Below are positions 46,242-57,839 of a stretch of 64,000 nt of DNA, piece after piece (position 1 is the first letter of the stretch; every line of letters starts with the position of its first letter). Source of the stretch: Terfezia claveryi (Eukaryota; Ascomycota; Pezizomycetes; Pezizales; Pezizaceae); NCBI GenBank assembly GCA_015179025.1, contig WHUX01000045.1, forward strand, positions 124,001 to 188,000. The letters run 5' to 3'. Position numbers and translations under genes: made by a program. The notes below the pieces were generated by a model. The model was not told the DNA's origin. It searched no databases and saw only the letters and a program-made list of their open reading frames with translations.

Positions 46242-49200
46242 GTGTCTGCCCAGTGCCATTGGAGACCATTCGGAGACCTACTAATGTTCGTGACCAAACT
46301 AAAATATCCAATTGTCCTTGGGATCCCCTGGCTCAGAATGCACAATGTGTCAGTCAGCTTCGGCTCTTACACCTTGCAATTCAACAGCCATTATTGCAGA
46401 ACAAACTGTGGAGGTCCAAAAATCACCATCATGGGGTATGTGCATTACCACCCCGATAATCCACCCAACCCAGGTGGTACACCAGCACGCGCACATCAAT
46501 ACTACTCACTACCCTGTTCCCCCTGTTCCCTCCATTCCCTCCGTTCCTCCTGTTCCCCCCGTTCCCCCTACTCCCCCTATTCAATCTCCCCCAAAGCCCC
46601 TGAATATTAGCTTTATTGGGGCGGGGCTTTTGCTTACCTCACTAGGAGATACAAGCTGAAGGCGCATGCCCTTTCCATATATGAGGTGAACCTGGAAATC
46701 AATAAGACGAGGTCGAAGGAGGAATGGAAGTCCATGGTTCCAGGTGAATACCATGAATTCATCGACTTGTTCTCAGAGAAGGCCGTGGAGAAGCTTGCAC
46801 CTCACCGACCATATGACTACACGATTCCGCTGATAGAAGGTAAAACCCCCCCTTACAGCTCACTCTATGGAATGTCCCGACTGGAATTGGAAGCCCTGAA
46901 GAAGTACTTGGAGGAAAACCTCAACAAGAGCTTCATTCGCCATAGCTCCTCCCTAGCAGATACACCCATATTGTTTGTGAAGAAATCAGACAGCTCCCTT
47001 AGGTTGTGTGTGGATTATCGCAGCCTGAATGAGATTACGGTAAAAAACAGGTACTCCTTGCCCCTGATCCATGAGACATTAGCCAGGCTCTCCAAGACCA
47101 AATGGTTCACCAAATTGGATCTAAGAGGGGCCTACAACTTAGTCCGAATTGCTAAGGGGGAGGAGTGGAAAACTGCCTTCCGGACACGATATGGCCATTT
47201 TGAGTACAATGTGATGCCCTTCGGCCTAACCAACACCCCCGCCTCCTTTCAGCACTTTATCAATGACACTCTGTAGGACTTTCTGGATGTATTCTGCACC
47301 GCCTACCTGGACGATATCCTCATCTACTCAGATACCCTAGCGGAACACAAGATCTACGTCCGACAAGTGCTAGAGAAGCTGGAGAGAGCTGGGTTATATC
47401 TGAAGCCAGAAAAATGTGAGTTCCATGTGCAGAAAGTCAAGTATCTGGGGCTGATTATCACCATGGAGGGCATCCAGATGGACCCTGCAAAGGTTGTTGC
47501 GATCCAGGAGTGGGAAACTCCAGCCAACCTCAAGGATATACAGGCCTTCCTGGGATTCGCCAACTTCTACCACTAGTTTATCCTGGAATACTCAAAGATC
47601 ATGGCACCCTTAATAGCATTGACAAGGACAAAGGGTATGGACAAAAGCTAGTGCTTCCAGTGGAGTTTAGAAGCCCAATCTACCTTCGAGAAGCTCAAGG
47701 AAGCCTTCTGCTCAGCCTCAATCCTAGCCTATTTTGACCCCGATAGCGAGTGCATCGTGGAAACAGATGCCTCCGACTATGTCTCCGCCGGAATCCTGTC
47801 CCAGTATGTCAATGGAGTCCTCCACCCAGTGGCCTATTTCTCCAAAAAGCACTCCCCGGTGGAGTGTAATTATGAGATTTATGATAAGGAATTAATGGCC
47901 ATTATGCGAGCTTTTGAGGAATGGAGGCCCCACCTGTAGTCAGCGAAGGGGGTTATCGAGATCCTGTCTGACCACAAGAACCTAGAATACTTTACAACCA
48001 CCAAGTTGCTGAATTGCCGACAGGCTAGGTAGTCGGAGTTCCTCTCCCGTTTCAACTTCAAGATCAAGTACCACTCAGAAAAGGCCGATGGGAAGCCAGA
48101 TGCATTGACTAGAAGGTCAGGAGACCTCCCAAAGGGGGGCGATGAAAGGCTGCAATACCAGAACCAGGTGGTATTGAAGACTGAAAACCTAGATATTGCT
48201 GCTAATGGTCTTGTCAAGGTTGAAGGCCTCACTGAGGGTATGGCTGGAGAAGAAGACCCAACAGGCCTGTAACAACTAGTAAGGGAAGCCTATGAAAACT
48301 ATGAATTGGCCAAAGATATTATCACAGCCGTGGGCACCAATCAACGCCGCCACCCCAAGATCTCCCTAGTGGAATGCAAGGTCCAGAATGGCCTCCTCTA
48401 CCACCTGGATCGCATCTATGTACCCGCAGACACTAGACTCTGCCTACAGCTGATCAGGGAACACCACGATACCCTAGCCACCGGTCATCCTGGAGTAGCC
48501 AAAATGTTAGAGCTACTGGCCAGACAATATACATGGATCGACCAGCGGAAGGAGGTAGAACAGTACATACGGAACTGCCATATCTGCAAGCATACAAAAC
48601 TCACTCGTCATGCTCCGTATGGGACCTTGAAGCCCCTGGAGATCCCAGATCAACCTTGGCAGCACCTAACCATGGACTTTGTGACTGGGTTGCAAGAGGA
48701 TTCAGGGTTCAATGCTATTCTTATGGTAGTAGACCGATTGACTAAAATGAGGCACATTATACCTTGCCATGATACCTGTTCAGCCCGGGACCTCGCTAGT
48801 CTCTACCTCAACCATGTATTCCGCTACCATAGTCTCCCCAAGTCAGTTGTCTCAGACTGCGGCCCTCAATTTGTCTCGGACTTCTGGAAGACATTCTATG
48901 AGATTCTGGGAATCAATATACACATTTCTATGGCATATCACCCTCAGACAGATAGTCAGTCCGAGTGAATGAATGCCATTATGGAGCAGTACCTGAGAGT
49001 ATATGTTAATTACTAGCAAAACAACTGGGTTTCGCTGTTGGCAACCTGTGAGTTCGCTGCCAACAACCATTTCTCTGAAACGTTGAAAACCTCTCCCTTT
49101 CTGGCCAGTTATGGTTGGCAACCTCGATTTGTGAACTCCGTGGCACCCCTACAAAAGGCCGAGAACCCTACGGCTAGGGCGTTTGCAATTAAGATTGCTG

Positions 49201-49727
49201 AACTCCACACGACCCTGAAAGCTAAGATGGCCTATGCACAGGCTAGGCAGGCCGAATACGCCAATGGATCTAGGTTGCCAGCCCCGAGATACCAGCCTGT
49301 AGACAAGGTATGGCTTTCCAGTTGGCACTTCCGGACAGAACGACCTTCGCGTAAACTGGACTACAAGTTCTTAGGTCCTTATGAGGTATTGGAGAGTGTG
49401 GGCACTCACACTTATCGGCTAAAGTTCCCCAAGGGCATTAAGCGCCACCCAGTTGTCTATGTGTCAGAGATTGAACCAGCGGCCGACAACCTCCTCCCCG
49501 GACAGAAACACCCCCCTCCTCCACCGGTAGTAATTGAAGGTGAAGAGGAATAGGAAGTCGACGAAGTGCTGGACTCAAGAAAGAGGTATGGCAGGTTGTA
49601 GTATAAGGTGAAATGGACTGGAGATGAGGAAACTACCTGGCAACCGGCTAAGGACCTGGAAAATGCTCAGGATCTAGTCACCCTGTTCCATCAACGGTAC
49701 TCGAGGAAGCCTCATCCAGCCGAATGA
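46242..49727 (+). pseudogene. Pol of chromovirus 2 (PR end-RT-RH-IN-chromodomain)
   Basis: One reading frame spans nearly 3.5 kb. The protease end (VLGIPWLRMHNV) is followed by RT (46,780-47,440; [32 protein letters not shown] intact near 47,311) and RNase H (47,757-48,110; [25 protein letters not shown]). Integrase has an HHCC finger (HHDTLATGHPG ... CHICK, 48,460-48,590) and the catalytic blocks TMDFVTGL, VSDCGPQF and QTDSQSE. A chromodomain ends it (49,555-49,690; YKVKWTGDEETTWQP). Ten nonsense codons interrupt the frame after 46,686: TAG at 47,274, 47,574, 47,649, 47,937, 48,030, 49,014, 49,551 and 49,599, TAA 48,270 and TGA 48,966; natural stop 49,725. The chromodomain would target integration to marked chromatin. 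Confidence 0.92.
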
Positions 49728-49895
49728 TGTATTTCGTGTCTTTGTTGTACTTGTGAATTTGGAGTTAGAGTTATGGTTGTTGCCTTGTTGTTATTTTGTT
49801 GTTGGAGTTGGGGTTATAGTTATTGCCTTGTTGTTGTTTTAATGTTGCACCCAGACCCCCATGTCGCTAGAGCTCTTGCCTAAAAGGGGGGATAG

Positions 49896-50444
49896 TGTAA
49901 CAACCGTCTCTTTACCATTGTTATTATTATTATTGTTACCTAGTACCGGGTTGTGTTTTGAGAGTCGTGCCACTTCCGGTATGACTGTCGAGGGTTCCCT
50001 ATCTCTGAACCTTATTCTGTTATCGGCCTTGGCTTCTTGGGCCACCATGTATATATATCTCCTCGCTCTCGCACCCACATTGGATCCCCATCCAACATCT
50101 TGTATACCCAATACAGGACCTTGCTTCCCACAGCGCTTGTGCACCTCCCTTGTATACATCCTTGTCTCGAACAAACAACTCTGCAGTACAGCTGCCCTCC
50201 TTAACACACGCGGCAACTACCTCTGTGTGTCTCGTGTCCCTTGCCCTCTGCCTCTCTTGCCTCTTGCCTCTTGCCCTTGCCCCCCATCTCAGTCTTCCCC
50301 TGGTCACACATATAGCATTCCTACGTATGTCTTACCCTAGCCTTTCCCCAAATCACACACGTAGCGCTCCTACGTGTGGGATTGCCCCTTGCCACTTCCC
50401 CGGCATACCCGTTAGTCGCCTTGTCCCCCAGAGCCCTCGTTACA
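49896..50444 (+). repeat. Right LTR of chromovirus 2
   Basis: 549 bp, same length as the left LTR, starting TGTAACAACCG at 49,896 and ending CGTTACA at 50,444, followed directly by the duplicated ACCGT. Confidence 0.95.
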
Positions 50445-50639
50445 ACCGTAAGAAATGGTGACAATTCCATGACAGTGCAAGCAATCCATAACAGTGGAGG
50501 CAATCCGTGATGTACAAGAAATCCGTGACGTGCAAGAAATCCATGATAGTGATGGTGTACTAAGTTAAATTTTACTCGAATTATATATAGTATATATGAG
50601 AACTCATCTAGAGTCTCGCACCAGCACAAGTAGTAGATC

Positions 50640-50790
50640 AATGGCACTAAGGCTTGGCGAGTACTCGTCGGCTACTTGGCACTGGCCTGTGTAATCCAGA
50701 GCAGCAAATAACCGACTCGCCAGTTAGAAGAGTAGAGAAAAACTGACTCGCCGGTGCGAGTCTTGGCGAGGCGGTTCAAGAAAAAATCCC
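50640..50790. repeat. Short inverted CTCGCC/GGCGAG motifs
   Basis: GGCGAGTACTCGTCGG, GACTCGCCAG, ACTCGCCGGTGCGAGT and TTGGCGAGGCGG occur within 150 bp at the outer edge of copy 2 of the A/B module. ACTCGCCGGTGCGAGT has self-complementary ACTCG/CGAGT ends. It may mark an element end; no partner was found at copy 1. Confidence 0.4.
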
Positions 50791-51108
50791 CTCGCGGTGC
50801 ACACTACCTATATTCCATAAAAATTGTATACGGAGTGGCTTTCATATACATTGATTGGTAGAATAGGTAGGTCTCAATGGGAACTCTCTCTGTATTCGGT
50901 GATACTGCCTTCTTTGAAGTCTTTATGATGATATTGGTATATAATTGGACTGTATAGCAACTCATAGTTCAAAAATTAATATTACATACTTTGCCACCAA
51001 CAATCTATAGTCTATAAAAATTAGGGACGGAGTAGCTCACATAAAACAATTGTCAGAGTATCCAGGGCCTTTGTGAGACTCTCTATGACCAGTAGGGATT
51101 GTTTAGTT

Positions 51109-51303
51109 TTAATGCTTGAGGTGTAAGCTGGACGATACTAGACTAGAACTAGATCCTATAGTCCCACAATCATGGAAGTTCCACTGCACTAGGTATGTGG
51201 TCCCAGGTTGTACAGTATTAGTGGGGACATAATCCACTGCACATGTGCCATAACGACCATAGGTGAGGTATGTTATGTAGCCTAGTGGTGGTTTGGTATC
51301 CAT
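51109..51303 (-). CDS. Gene B copy 2
   Basis: Minus-strand ORF starting MDTKPPLGYITYLTYGRYG, with VDYVPTNTVQPGTTYLV shared exactly with copy 1, then WNFHDCGTIGSSSS and a stop after 64 residues. The 5' flanking non-coding sequence is also related to that of copy 1 (for instance the ATGTCTTTCCTCAG segment, about 100-200 bp upstream of the start in both). The shared core without internal stops supports a real, if unrecognised, small protein. Confidence 0.45.
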   Translation of the reverse strand: MDTKPPLGYITYLTYGRYGTCAVDYVPTNTVQPGTTYLVQWNFHDCGTIGSSSSLVSSSLHLKH

Positions 51304-51699
51304 CTTTGTATAAGATCTTTAGTATGAGACTATCTAGTTGGTGTAGTATAATAGTTGGTGTAGTATAAGGAAAGAAATCACAAGAGGAGAAGAAAGGAAA
51401 GACAACATTCTTTGAATGATGCCAAGACTGCTTGTCATGTCCTTTCTAAAAATAAATTGTATATCAGACCGCCACATATTGCACTGCAGCCTGAGGAAAG
51501 ACATTGAGAAAAAAGGGGATATTGTAAAACAGTATGAGGAAAGACATTTTTATGTAAAAGGGGTTTAATACCATAGGTTGCAAATGTTATGAGTTTTCTT
51601 GCTCACAGATGATGATGGGTAAAACAAAAGAAATATTTCCACCTGCACCAAGATGTTTATACCAGTCAGCTGGTCAAAAGCCTGCCGCTAACCTAAGTA

Positions 51700-52860
51700 G
51701 GAACTGGCAGGCCGAAGCCATTCTGGAGATGGTTAGACAACCCGACTGTCTGCTATTGTGCCTTTGACCATCCATCACTAGTGTGTTGGCAAGGATTTTC
51801 AACCAAACTAAGGATTTTCTTAGTCTTTTGTATGACCCTCCTCTAGTGGTACCAACTTAGTCTTATGCCAACCAAGTCGTTGGACCTAGTCTGTATGGTG
51901 CCAATCAGACTCAGAATATCCTCAGGTTGAGACTAAGAATATCCTTAGTCTAGTTGAAAATCCATGCAGTCATGCCAACCAGACTAGGTAGTTCATGCTT
52001 GCTCACCTCAATTCTCCTGTGACTAGGAGGACTGCCATTCCCCAACCAGACCAGTCTCTTACCTTCTTACGTTCACTTTATCATGGTTACCTACAAGTGG
52101 TTTGTGCCAACCAGACTTTGCTTTATAATAGGAAGCCGACGTCAAGTGCTAATCTTAGGTAGCCAGGAGTATACGCTAGACTTCATCAAGCAATTACCCA
52201 TAATGTCTATTTCCCAAACATCCTTTTTTACGTGCCAACTAGACTACTCTTTTAGATTCACATTATAGTCTTTATTAGTCTGGTTAGCATAAGTCTCTCG
52301 TAGAGAAGTCTTTGTTTGGTTTGTCTGGTTAGTACAACCTCTAGTCAAATGTAGTCTGTTAGGAATGGTCAACTGCATAATGAAACAAACTAGCCATTAG
52401 GGGAACCTCTCAAGGTCCAATCACAGTAGTCTATTATGCCAACAACATTACAAGCTTAGACCAGATCAAGTAATAGCCATTAGTGTCCATTCCCCAACTA
52501 GAGTTTGCTTTATGATAGGAAGCCGATGTCAAGTGCCAATCTCAGGTAGCCAGGAGTATACGCTAGACTATATCAAGCAATTGCCCATAACGAGCATTTC
52601 CCAAACAGCCTTTTTTTACGTTCATATTCTAGACTTTGTTTGTCTGGTTGGCACAACCTCTTGTCAAATGTAGTCTGTTTGGAATAGTCAACTGCATAAT
52701 GAAACAAACTAGCCATTAGGGTGACCTTACAAGGTCCAATTATAGTAGTCTGTTGTGCCAACCAGATTACAGCTTAGACCAAATCAAGTAATAGTCATTA
52801 GCATCTATTCCCCAACCAGACTAGTCCTCAACATTTTTATATTCGCTTTATTACATTCAC
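51700..52860. repeat. Cluster of AACCAGACTA / TAGTCTGGTT motifs (copy 2)
   Basis: About sixteen exact or one-off occurrences in both orientations, often as TGCCAACCAGACT or TAGTCTGGTTAG, in the spacer between gene B copy 2 and A1 copy 2. A ~300-bp direct duplication is visible (about 52,100-52,450 and 52,510-52,800; both contain TAGGAAGCCGA and AAGTGC then CTTAGGTAGCCAGGAG or CTCAGGTAGCCAGGAG). Confidence 0.65.
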
Positions 52861-53211
52861 TTCTTTACATGATTAAACTTTGGCTATAATCCACCATACA
52901 AAAAAATAGCTGTTTGCTATATTCACAAGTTGTAAACAAAATGGTGGCTATGGTTAGCTCAGTATGCTATTTATTACTATACCGTTTTCGACATTCATAG
53001 TCCCTCAACATCAACCATATTTGATATATAGTGACAGAAGCCTTGCCTGAACTACTTTTATAGTCAATATCTAAGAACTCTAAGAAACGGCAAACTCAAA
53101 CCTATTCACTCTCTATTCTATTGTAAGCAGACTGAGAGGGGGCCGTACTCTATGTCCACTAACGATATACTAGTCCAGATAGCCATTGATTGGCAATATC
53201 AACGATACGAA

Positions 53212-54471
53212 ATGCCACCAAAAAGCAAACAATGGGCAGACACCAATGAAGAGTAAGAAGATGACTATCATGTAACACGGTCCAATCATGGACATGCAAA
53301 AGTCAGTAGATTTTTCGGGGAAGGGATTCCAGAAAACCTGTATAGGCTCTAGAAGCAAGATATTGCACACATAATGAAACAAAGTGGTATCTATGGACCA
53401 CAAAGAGCTGGAATGGATACATGGACAACATTTCTTAAGCATGCTGTAGCTCTTCTGACGATGTCTACTATGGAACAACTCAAATACCTCAATGATAAGT
53501 CCATTAGCTACGCTATCAATATCTTGGCTCAAGATGTTGCTAAGAAAGTGTGTAGCGGGGCTGTCATCAGGGATAAGGCAGTGAAATCTGCACGAGAGGT
53601 ACATGTAGCAGAATATTCGAAGGATCCGAGCCCTTCAATTTTCGGAATGCAACTGCCACCCCTTCTTACAGCCCCGCAAGAGACTAACACAGTGACGTTA
53701 GATACTTCGACTGGGAAGCTTCAATCTAAGAGAGGTAGGACTCAAGAGTCTGCTAAAGGTCTACAAGAAAAAGGAGTGAAAGGGAAGCAGGAGGATAACT
53801 AAGATGATGACGAGGAAGAGCAATCGGAGAAAGAGAAACCGAGAGAATTAAGGGGGTCTAAGTATAGCGTGAGGGTAGGGAAGGGTATCGGATCCGTAAA
53901 AAGGAAGTTGCAAGAAGTCACTCAGGGTCCACCAACAAGAGGTATGAAAGGGAAAAAGGACGATAAGAATGAGGTCGAAGAAGATGAATCAGGGGAAGAG
54001 CAACCAGGATAGATATTGAGGAGGTCTAAACATAGCATAGGGACAGGTAAGGGTATGGGATCCATGAAAATAAAGACGCAAGAAGCCACTCGGGGTCCAC
54101 CACTGAAGGGTGTGAAAGGGAAGAAGGATGATAAGGATAAGGTCGGGGAAGGAGAATCGGAGGAGAAGGATGACGAGGAGGAGGGCGAGGCGGGAGGTGA
54201 GGAGAAGGAGTAGGTAGGCGAGGAGGAGGAAGAGGGCGAGAAGGAGGAGGAGGAGAGCGAGGAGGAGGAGGAGGGCGAGGAGGAGGAGGAGAAGGTGGAT
54301 GAGGGGGAGGAGGTGGGCGCTGGTGAGCTGGTTGATAGTGGTAGTAGTAATGATAGGGATGAAGCAGAATGAAATCGGAAGTGTGTGAAAGGAACTATTG
54401 GGGGCAGTGGAGGGAAGAAACCAATGACTAAAGGAAGACTGGTGAAAGGTAAGGGAATAAAAAGGGTATAG
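53212..54471 (+). pseudogene. Gene A1 copy 2: charged repeat protein
   Basis: Starts at ATG 53,212 (MPPKSKQWADTNEE) and shares the helical core with copy 1 (IAHIMKQSGIYGPQRAG, TWTTFLKHAVALL, INILAQDVAKKVCSG). The repeat region is different in detail: units of SKHSIGTGKGMGSMK, then EATRGPPLKGVKGKKDDK and an acidic run, followed by a pure Glu-rich stretch (54,170-54,310). It ends KGKGIKRV at TAG 54,469, matching the copy 1 end. Interrupting stops include TAG near 53,352 at a Trp position of copy 1, TAA 53,800, TAG 54,010 and TAG 54,211. Confidence 0.6.
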
Positions 54472-54995
54472 TTAGAGCTGCTTCTAGTGAGAGGTGAATA
54501 AATGAGGGTTTTTTGTTCAATTTTTCCTTTGGATTTTCATATAGTTACATACTGAGATTTTCAAGTGTTTGACAAGCAAGATTGTAGGTATCATAGATTG
54601 GACGTCATGTAACGCATACATGCGCAATCTGTCTTTTTTTTATTTTTTAGGGAAGGTTGGGGGAATATGAGACATCAGGGTGGTCTGGGATTTTTATGAG
54701 TCAAGGAAGGATTGTGAGTGTCATGGTAATGTTTCAAAAGGTCCTTTTTGGACACTCAGAGATTTTTGTAGGTATGAGCCACATAGTGTGTATCGTGAAT
54801 TATATGCCATGTTTTATAATAGTTGTTTTTTTTTTTTTTTTTTTGGTGTACCATTGAGAAAAGCTGTGAGCGGACTATTAGAATCTAAGCTGGTGTTGAC
54901 AATGAGAAATATTGTTAGTATATATTAGCAGATTTAAGATGACCATGATATCTACTGAGGTAGTAGGCAGCTTCTTGCAGACAAAGCAGTTCACG
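54472..54995. other. A1-A2 intergenic region, copy 2
   Basis: Non-coding; includes a T20-class run near 54,828-54,843. Related to the A1-A2 interval of copy 1 (31,790-32,338), which has no gene either. Confidence 0.5.
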
Positions 54996-55392
54996 ATAGT
55001 AGTAACACGGAAGTCAATGACTAAGCCAGAAGCAAAGGGAAAAGGTAAGCAAATTACCCACAAGTGGGCTGCAAGTGGGCTACAAGCTGTGACCTCAAAG
55101 ACGACACAACCAAGCAGCAATCCGTCAATGCCAATATAAAAAAGTCTTCCACTAGATGATTAACATTGAATGGCAAGGGCCAGGCATCCACCAGTAGTCC
55201 CGTAAGTGAAAGTATTCTATAGTTGTATGAATTGTATCTAATTGATCGAGTGAGTTAATTAGGTTTCATCGACTTTTCAGGCTACAATCAATTTTCCAGA
55301 GGTAGGAGAATCAGTAAGATTGAGCAAACCAATACTTATATATGAGTGTGACAGAATTTACCATCCAGTAATGAATCCTATGGGTTCGCTGG

Positions 55393-56010
55393 TGTTACGA
55401 CTCAGGTAAGAGACCTACCCTCCACCGGGATAACCAATACCCTACTACATTGCTGACTGTGATGGCCTGATCACCCATACAGATATGGGTAGTGCGTCGG
55501 GAGTGCAGACGTTAAAGCGATTGGGTAAAGGAAGTGTGTGTTCTCTGATATTGGATCTCATGCATGTATTCTCTTCAGTGTGTTTCTGTGATGTTCTAAT
55601 ATATGATATTCCTATGTTGTTATTCGTTGTATTCAAGCTTATCTCCTGTAAGACAGCCTGACTGCAAAGCGTTGTAGTTCGGGCTGCCTAATCAATGTAT
55701 GTCAGCCTGCAGAGTTCCTAAACAGGAAGCGTCTTCCTGTTTTAGGCAACTACCTAACGTCAGTGCTACTAAGCCATTATAGGAAGTGTCGTCAGATCTG
55801 ATAATGGGTTATCAGATCAACACTTCTATATAAGCTACCGCTTTTACATAGTTAATACAATAAGACCCAAGCGGTGTTCTAAGTCTCATATAGCTTTACT
55901 CTTATCGAGTTCGCATTACACCCGAGTTATAGCTGCGTTTATACTTTACTCCGCTACTATCTATCTTTTCCCCGAAAAAGTATTCTCGTAGTTACAGCTC
56001 GCCTGTAACA
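55393..56010 (+). repeat. Left LTR of chromovirus 3
   Basis: 618 bp. A TATATAA box at 55,827-55,833 (CTTCTATATAAGCTACC) is the probable promoter. The 58 bp after the LTR lead to the gag ATG. Confidence 0.96.
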
Positions 56011-56068
56011 TTACACCGCTTGTCTATACACCTCTATAGACACCAACACCCTATAATTCCCTACAACT

Positions 56069-57808
56069 ATGTCGATGTTGAGAGGATTACTTGGTAAAGC
56101 CTCTGATGAGCCTATGGCTGATACTGACAATGATAGTGTTGTCCAGGCCCAGCAACAAGCTGAACAATTCATCGAGCAATACTATGCTCCCTCTTCTCAG
56201 ATTCCACAATTTCAGGAACGCTGGGGCACCCCCCATCAACAAATAGGACTCGGATCAATATCCTCCTCCTCTCCTGAACCTATTATACGATCAGTTGCCC
56301 CATCAGTAGCTCCATCTAATAATCCAGGACCCTCCACTAAGGGCAAGTGACCAGTAGCTCGCCACCAGACCCCCGTTGATCCTGGATATGCCGCCATGAA
56401 GGCACAAGTTCAACGTTTAGAGGCAGAAAAGCAAGCTGCACTCGCACAGGTACAACAGCTACAACAGACACAGACAGCACATACCGAGTTCATTCAGCGA
56501 AGTGCAGCAGATATCCAGAATACAGCTAATGCTGCTGCCAACAAACATGCACAACTATCGAATGATACGCAAAGTGCACTCACACAAATCCAGAATCTTA
56601 TTATTTCTGGACAAACAAACCAGACAAAAGAAATCCAGACAATCCACCACAACCTCCGATATCTCAAAGGACAAGCTGACTTCTACAATGATCAATACCA
56701 GCAACGGTTTGCTAGTATCGAATGACAAATCAGTAGTATGAAAGGACAATTCACTAACTTTCAAGACCGACTTGAAAGGGTAGAACATCGGGTACAGGCT
56801 CCTCAGCCTATACACCCTCCAGCAAATACAGCACAAAGACTCGAGCAAGCAGCAGGAGGTATACCACCACCTCCTCCACCACCAGTCGAACAAAGACGAC
56901 CTAGAGATCCCACTCCTCCACTTCCACCTCCAGTAGGACTAGGAATCTTTGAAGATAAGCAGATAGCAGGCAAAGCACCACCCCCGAATAAATTCAAGGG
57001 AGAACGAACGCATCTCGAAGGCTGGATCCTTCAAATGGATGATTACTTTCTCATCACTCTCACCCGAAATGAAGACCAGAAGCTAGCATATGTTGGGTTA
57101 TCAATGGATAGAAAAGCATTAGATTGGTGGAAGGCTAACCAAGTTAAGTATCATACTTGGAAGGAGGTTAAGGAAGCCATGGAACTATATTATGGGGACC
57201 ACTACCAGGCAGATCGAGCGTATCATGACCTAGTAGGATTAAAAAAGACTGGTTCTATCTTGGATTATCTAACGGAGGTAGATAGGCTTAACAATTATGC
57301 CAAACTATCCGAGATGCAGGTCATCAATATTATAATCTCCAATCTTCTCCATGAGCTCCGCAAATCAATGGCTCACTATGAAAACCTTCGCACCTTCTCA
57401 CATCAATGGAGACAGAAACTTATCGAGATGGATATCATCAGTACTGAATTCCAGAGCCGAAACTGCCAAACTGCCACTGCCCCATCAATAACTAGGAAGC
57501 GCCCCTTAGATATAGGAACACAACTCCGAGGAACAGCTCCTACCTCCTACAATAATACTCGCATCCCCTCTCCAATATATAAAAGTAGAATACAGGAAGG
57601 ACGATGTGTGAAATGTGGGAGAACCGATCATAAGGCAAAAGAGTGTACATATGGGAAGCATGCCTCTGAACCTTATTCCTATAAACCAAAAACTACCACC
57701 AGTACAAGCCAGGCGCTTGTACCAGCCAACAAGAAAGCTCGAACAGATAAAGGACAACTTCGGATTACAGAGCTTGGTTCCGAAGGAGAAGAGTCGGGAA
57801 ACGAGTAA
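56069..57808 (+). pseudogene. Gag of chromovirus 3
   Basis: A single frame from ATG 56,069 (MSMLRGLLGKASDEPMAD) to TAA 57,806. After a Gln-rich start comes a coiled coil (56,400-56,790; VQRLEAEKQAALAQVQQLQQ), a Pro-rich linker (PPPPPPPVEQRRP, 56,860-56,940), the capsid-like domain (57,000-57,420; KGERTHLEGWILQMDDYFL) and a CX2CX4HX4C knuckle (CVKCGRTDHKAKEC, 57,605-57,646). Two TGA codons interrupt (56,348 and 56,723), each one C-to-T change from CGA. Protease-pol follows in other frames. Confidence 0.9.
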
Positions 57809-57839
57809 GGAGTACATCACCTACCGTCGGACGTACTCC

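Larger units (their letters stand above)
44198..50444 (+). mobile_element. Ty3/gypsy chromovirus 2, full length (6247 bp), TSD ACCGT
   Basis: Two 549-bp LTRs, each starting TGTAACAACCG and ending CTCGTTACA, flank gag, protease, RT, RNase H, integrase and a chromodomain. The 5-bp sequence ACCGT occurs immediately before (44,193-44,197) and after (50,445-50,449) the element, a perfect target-site duplication. A polypurine tract (AAAAGGGGGGA, 49,882-49,892) lies just before the right LTR. The coding region is almost free of length changes but carries about fifteen nonsense codons. Confidence 0.95.

Noticed and set aside
55445..55636. 63-codon minus-strand ORF repeated at 61,451-61,642
   Set aside because: It lies within the two LTRs of chromovirus 3 and is repeated only because the LTR is; no protein features.
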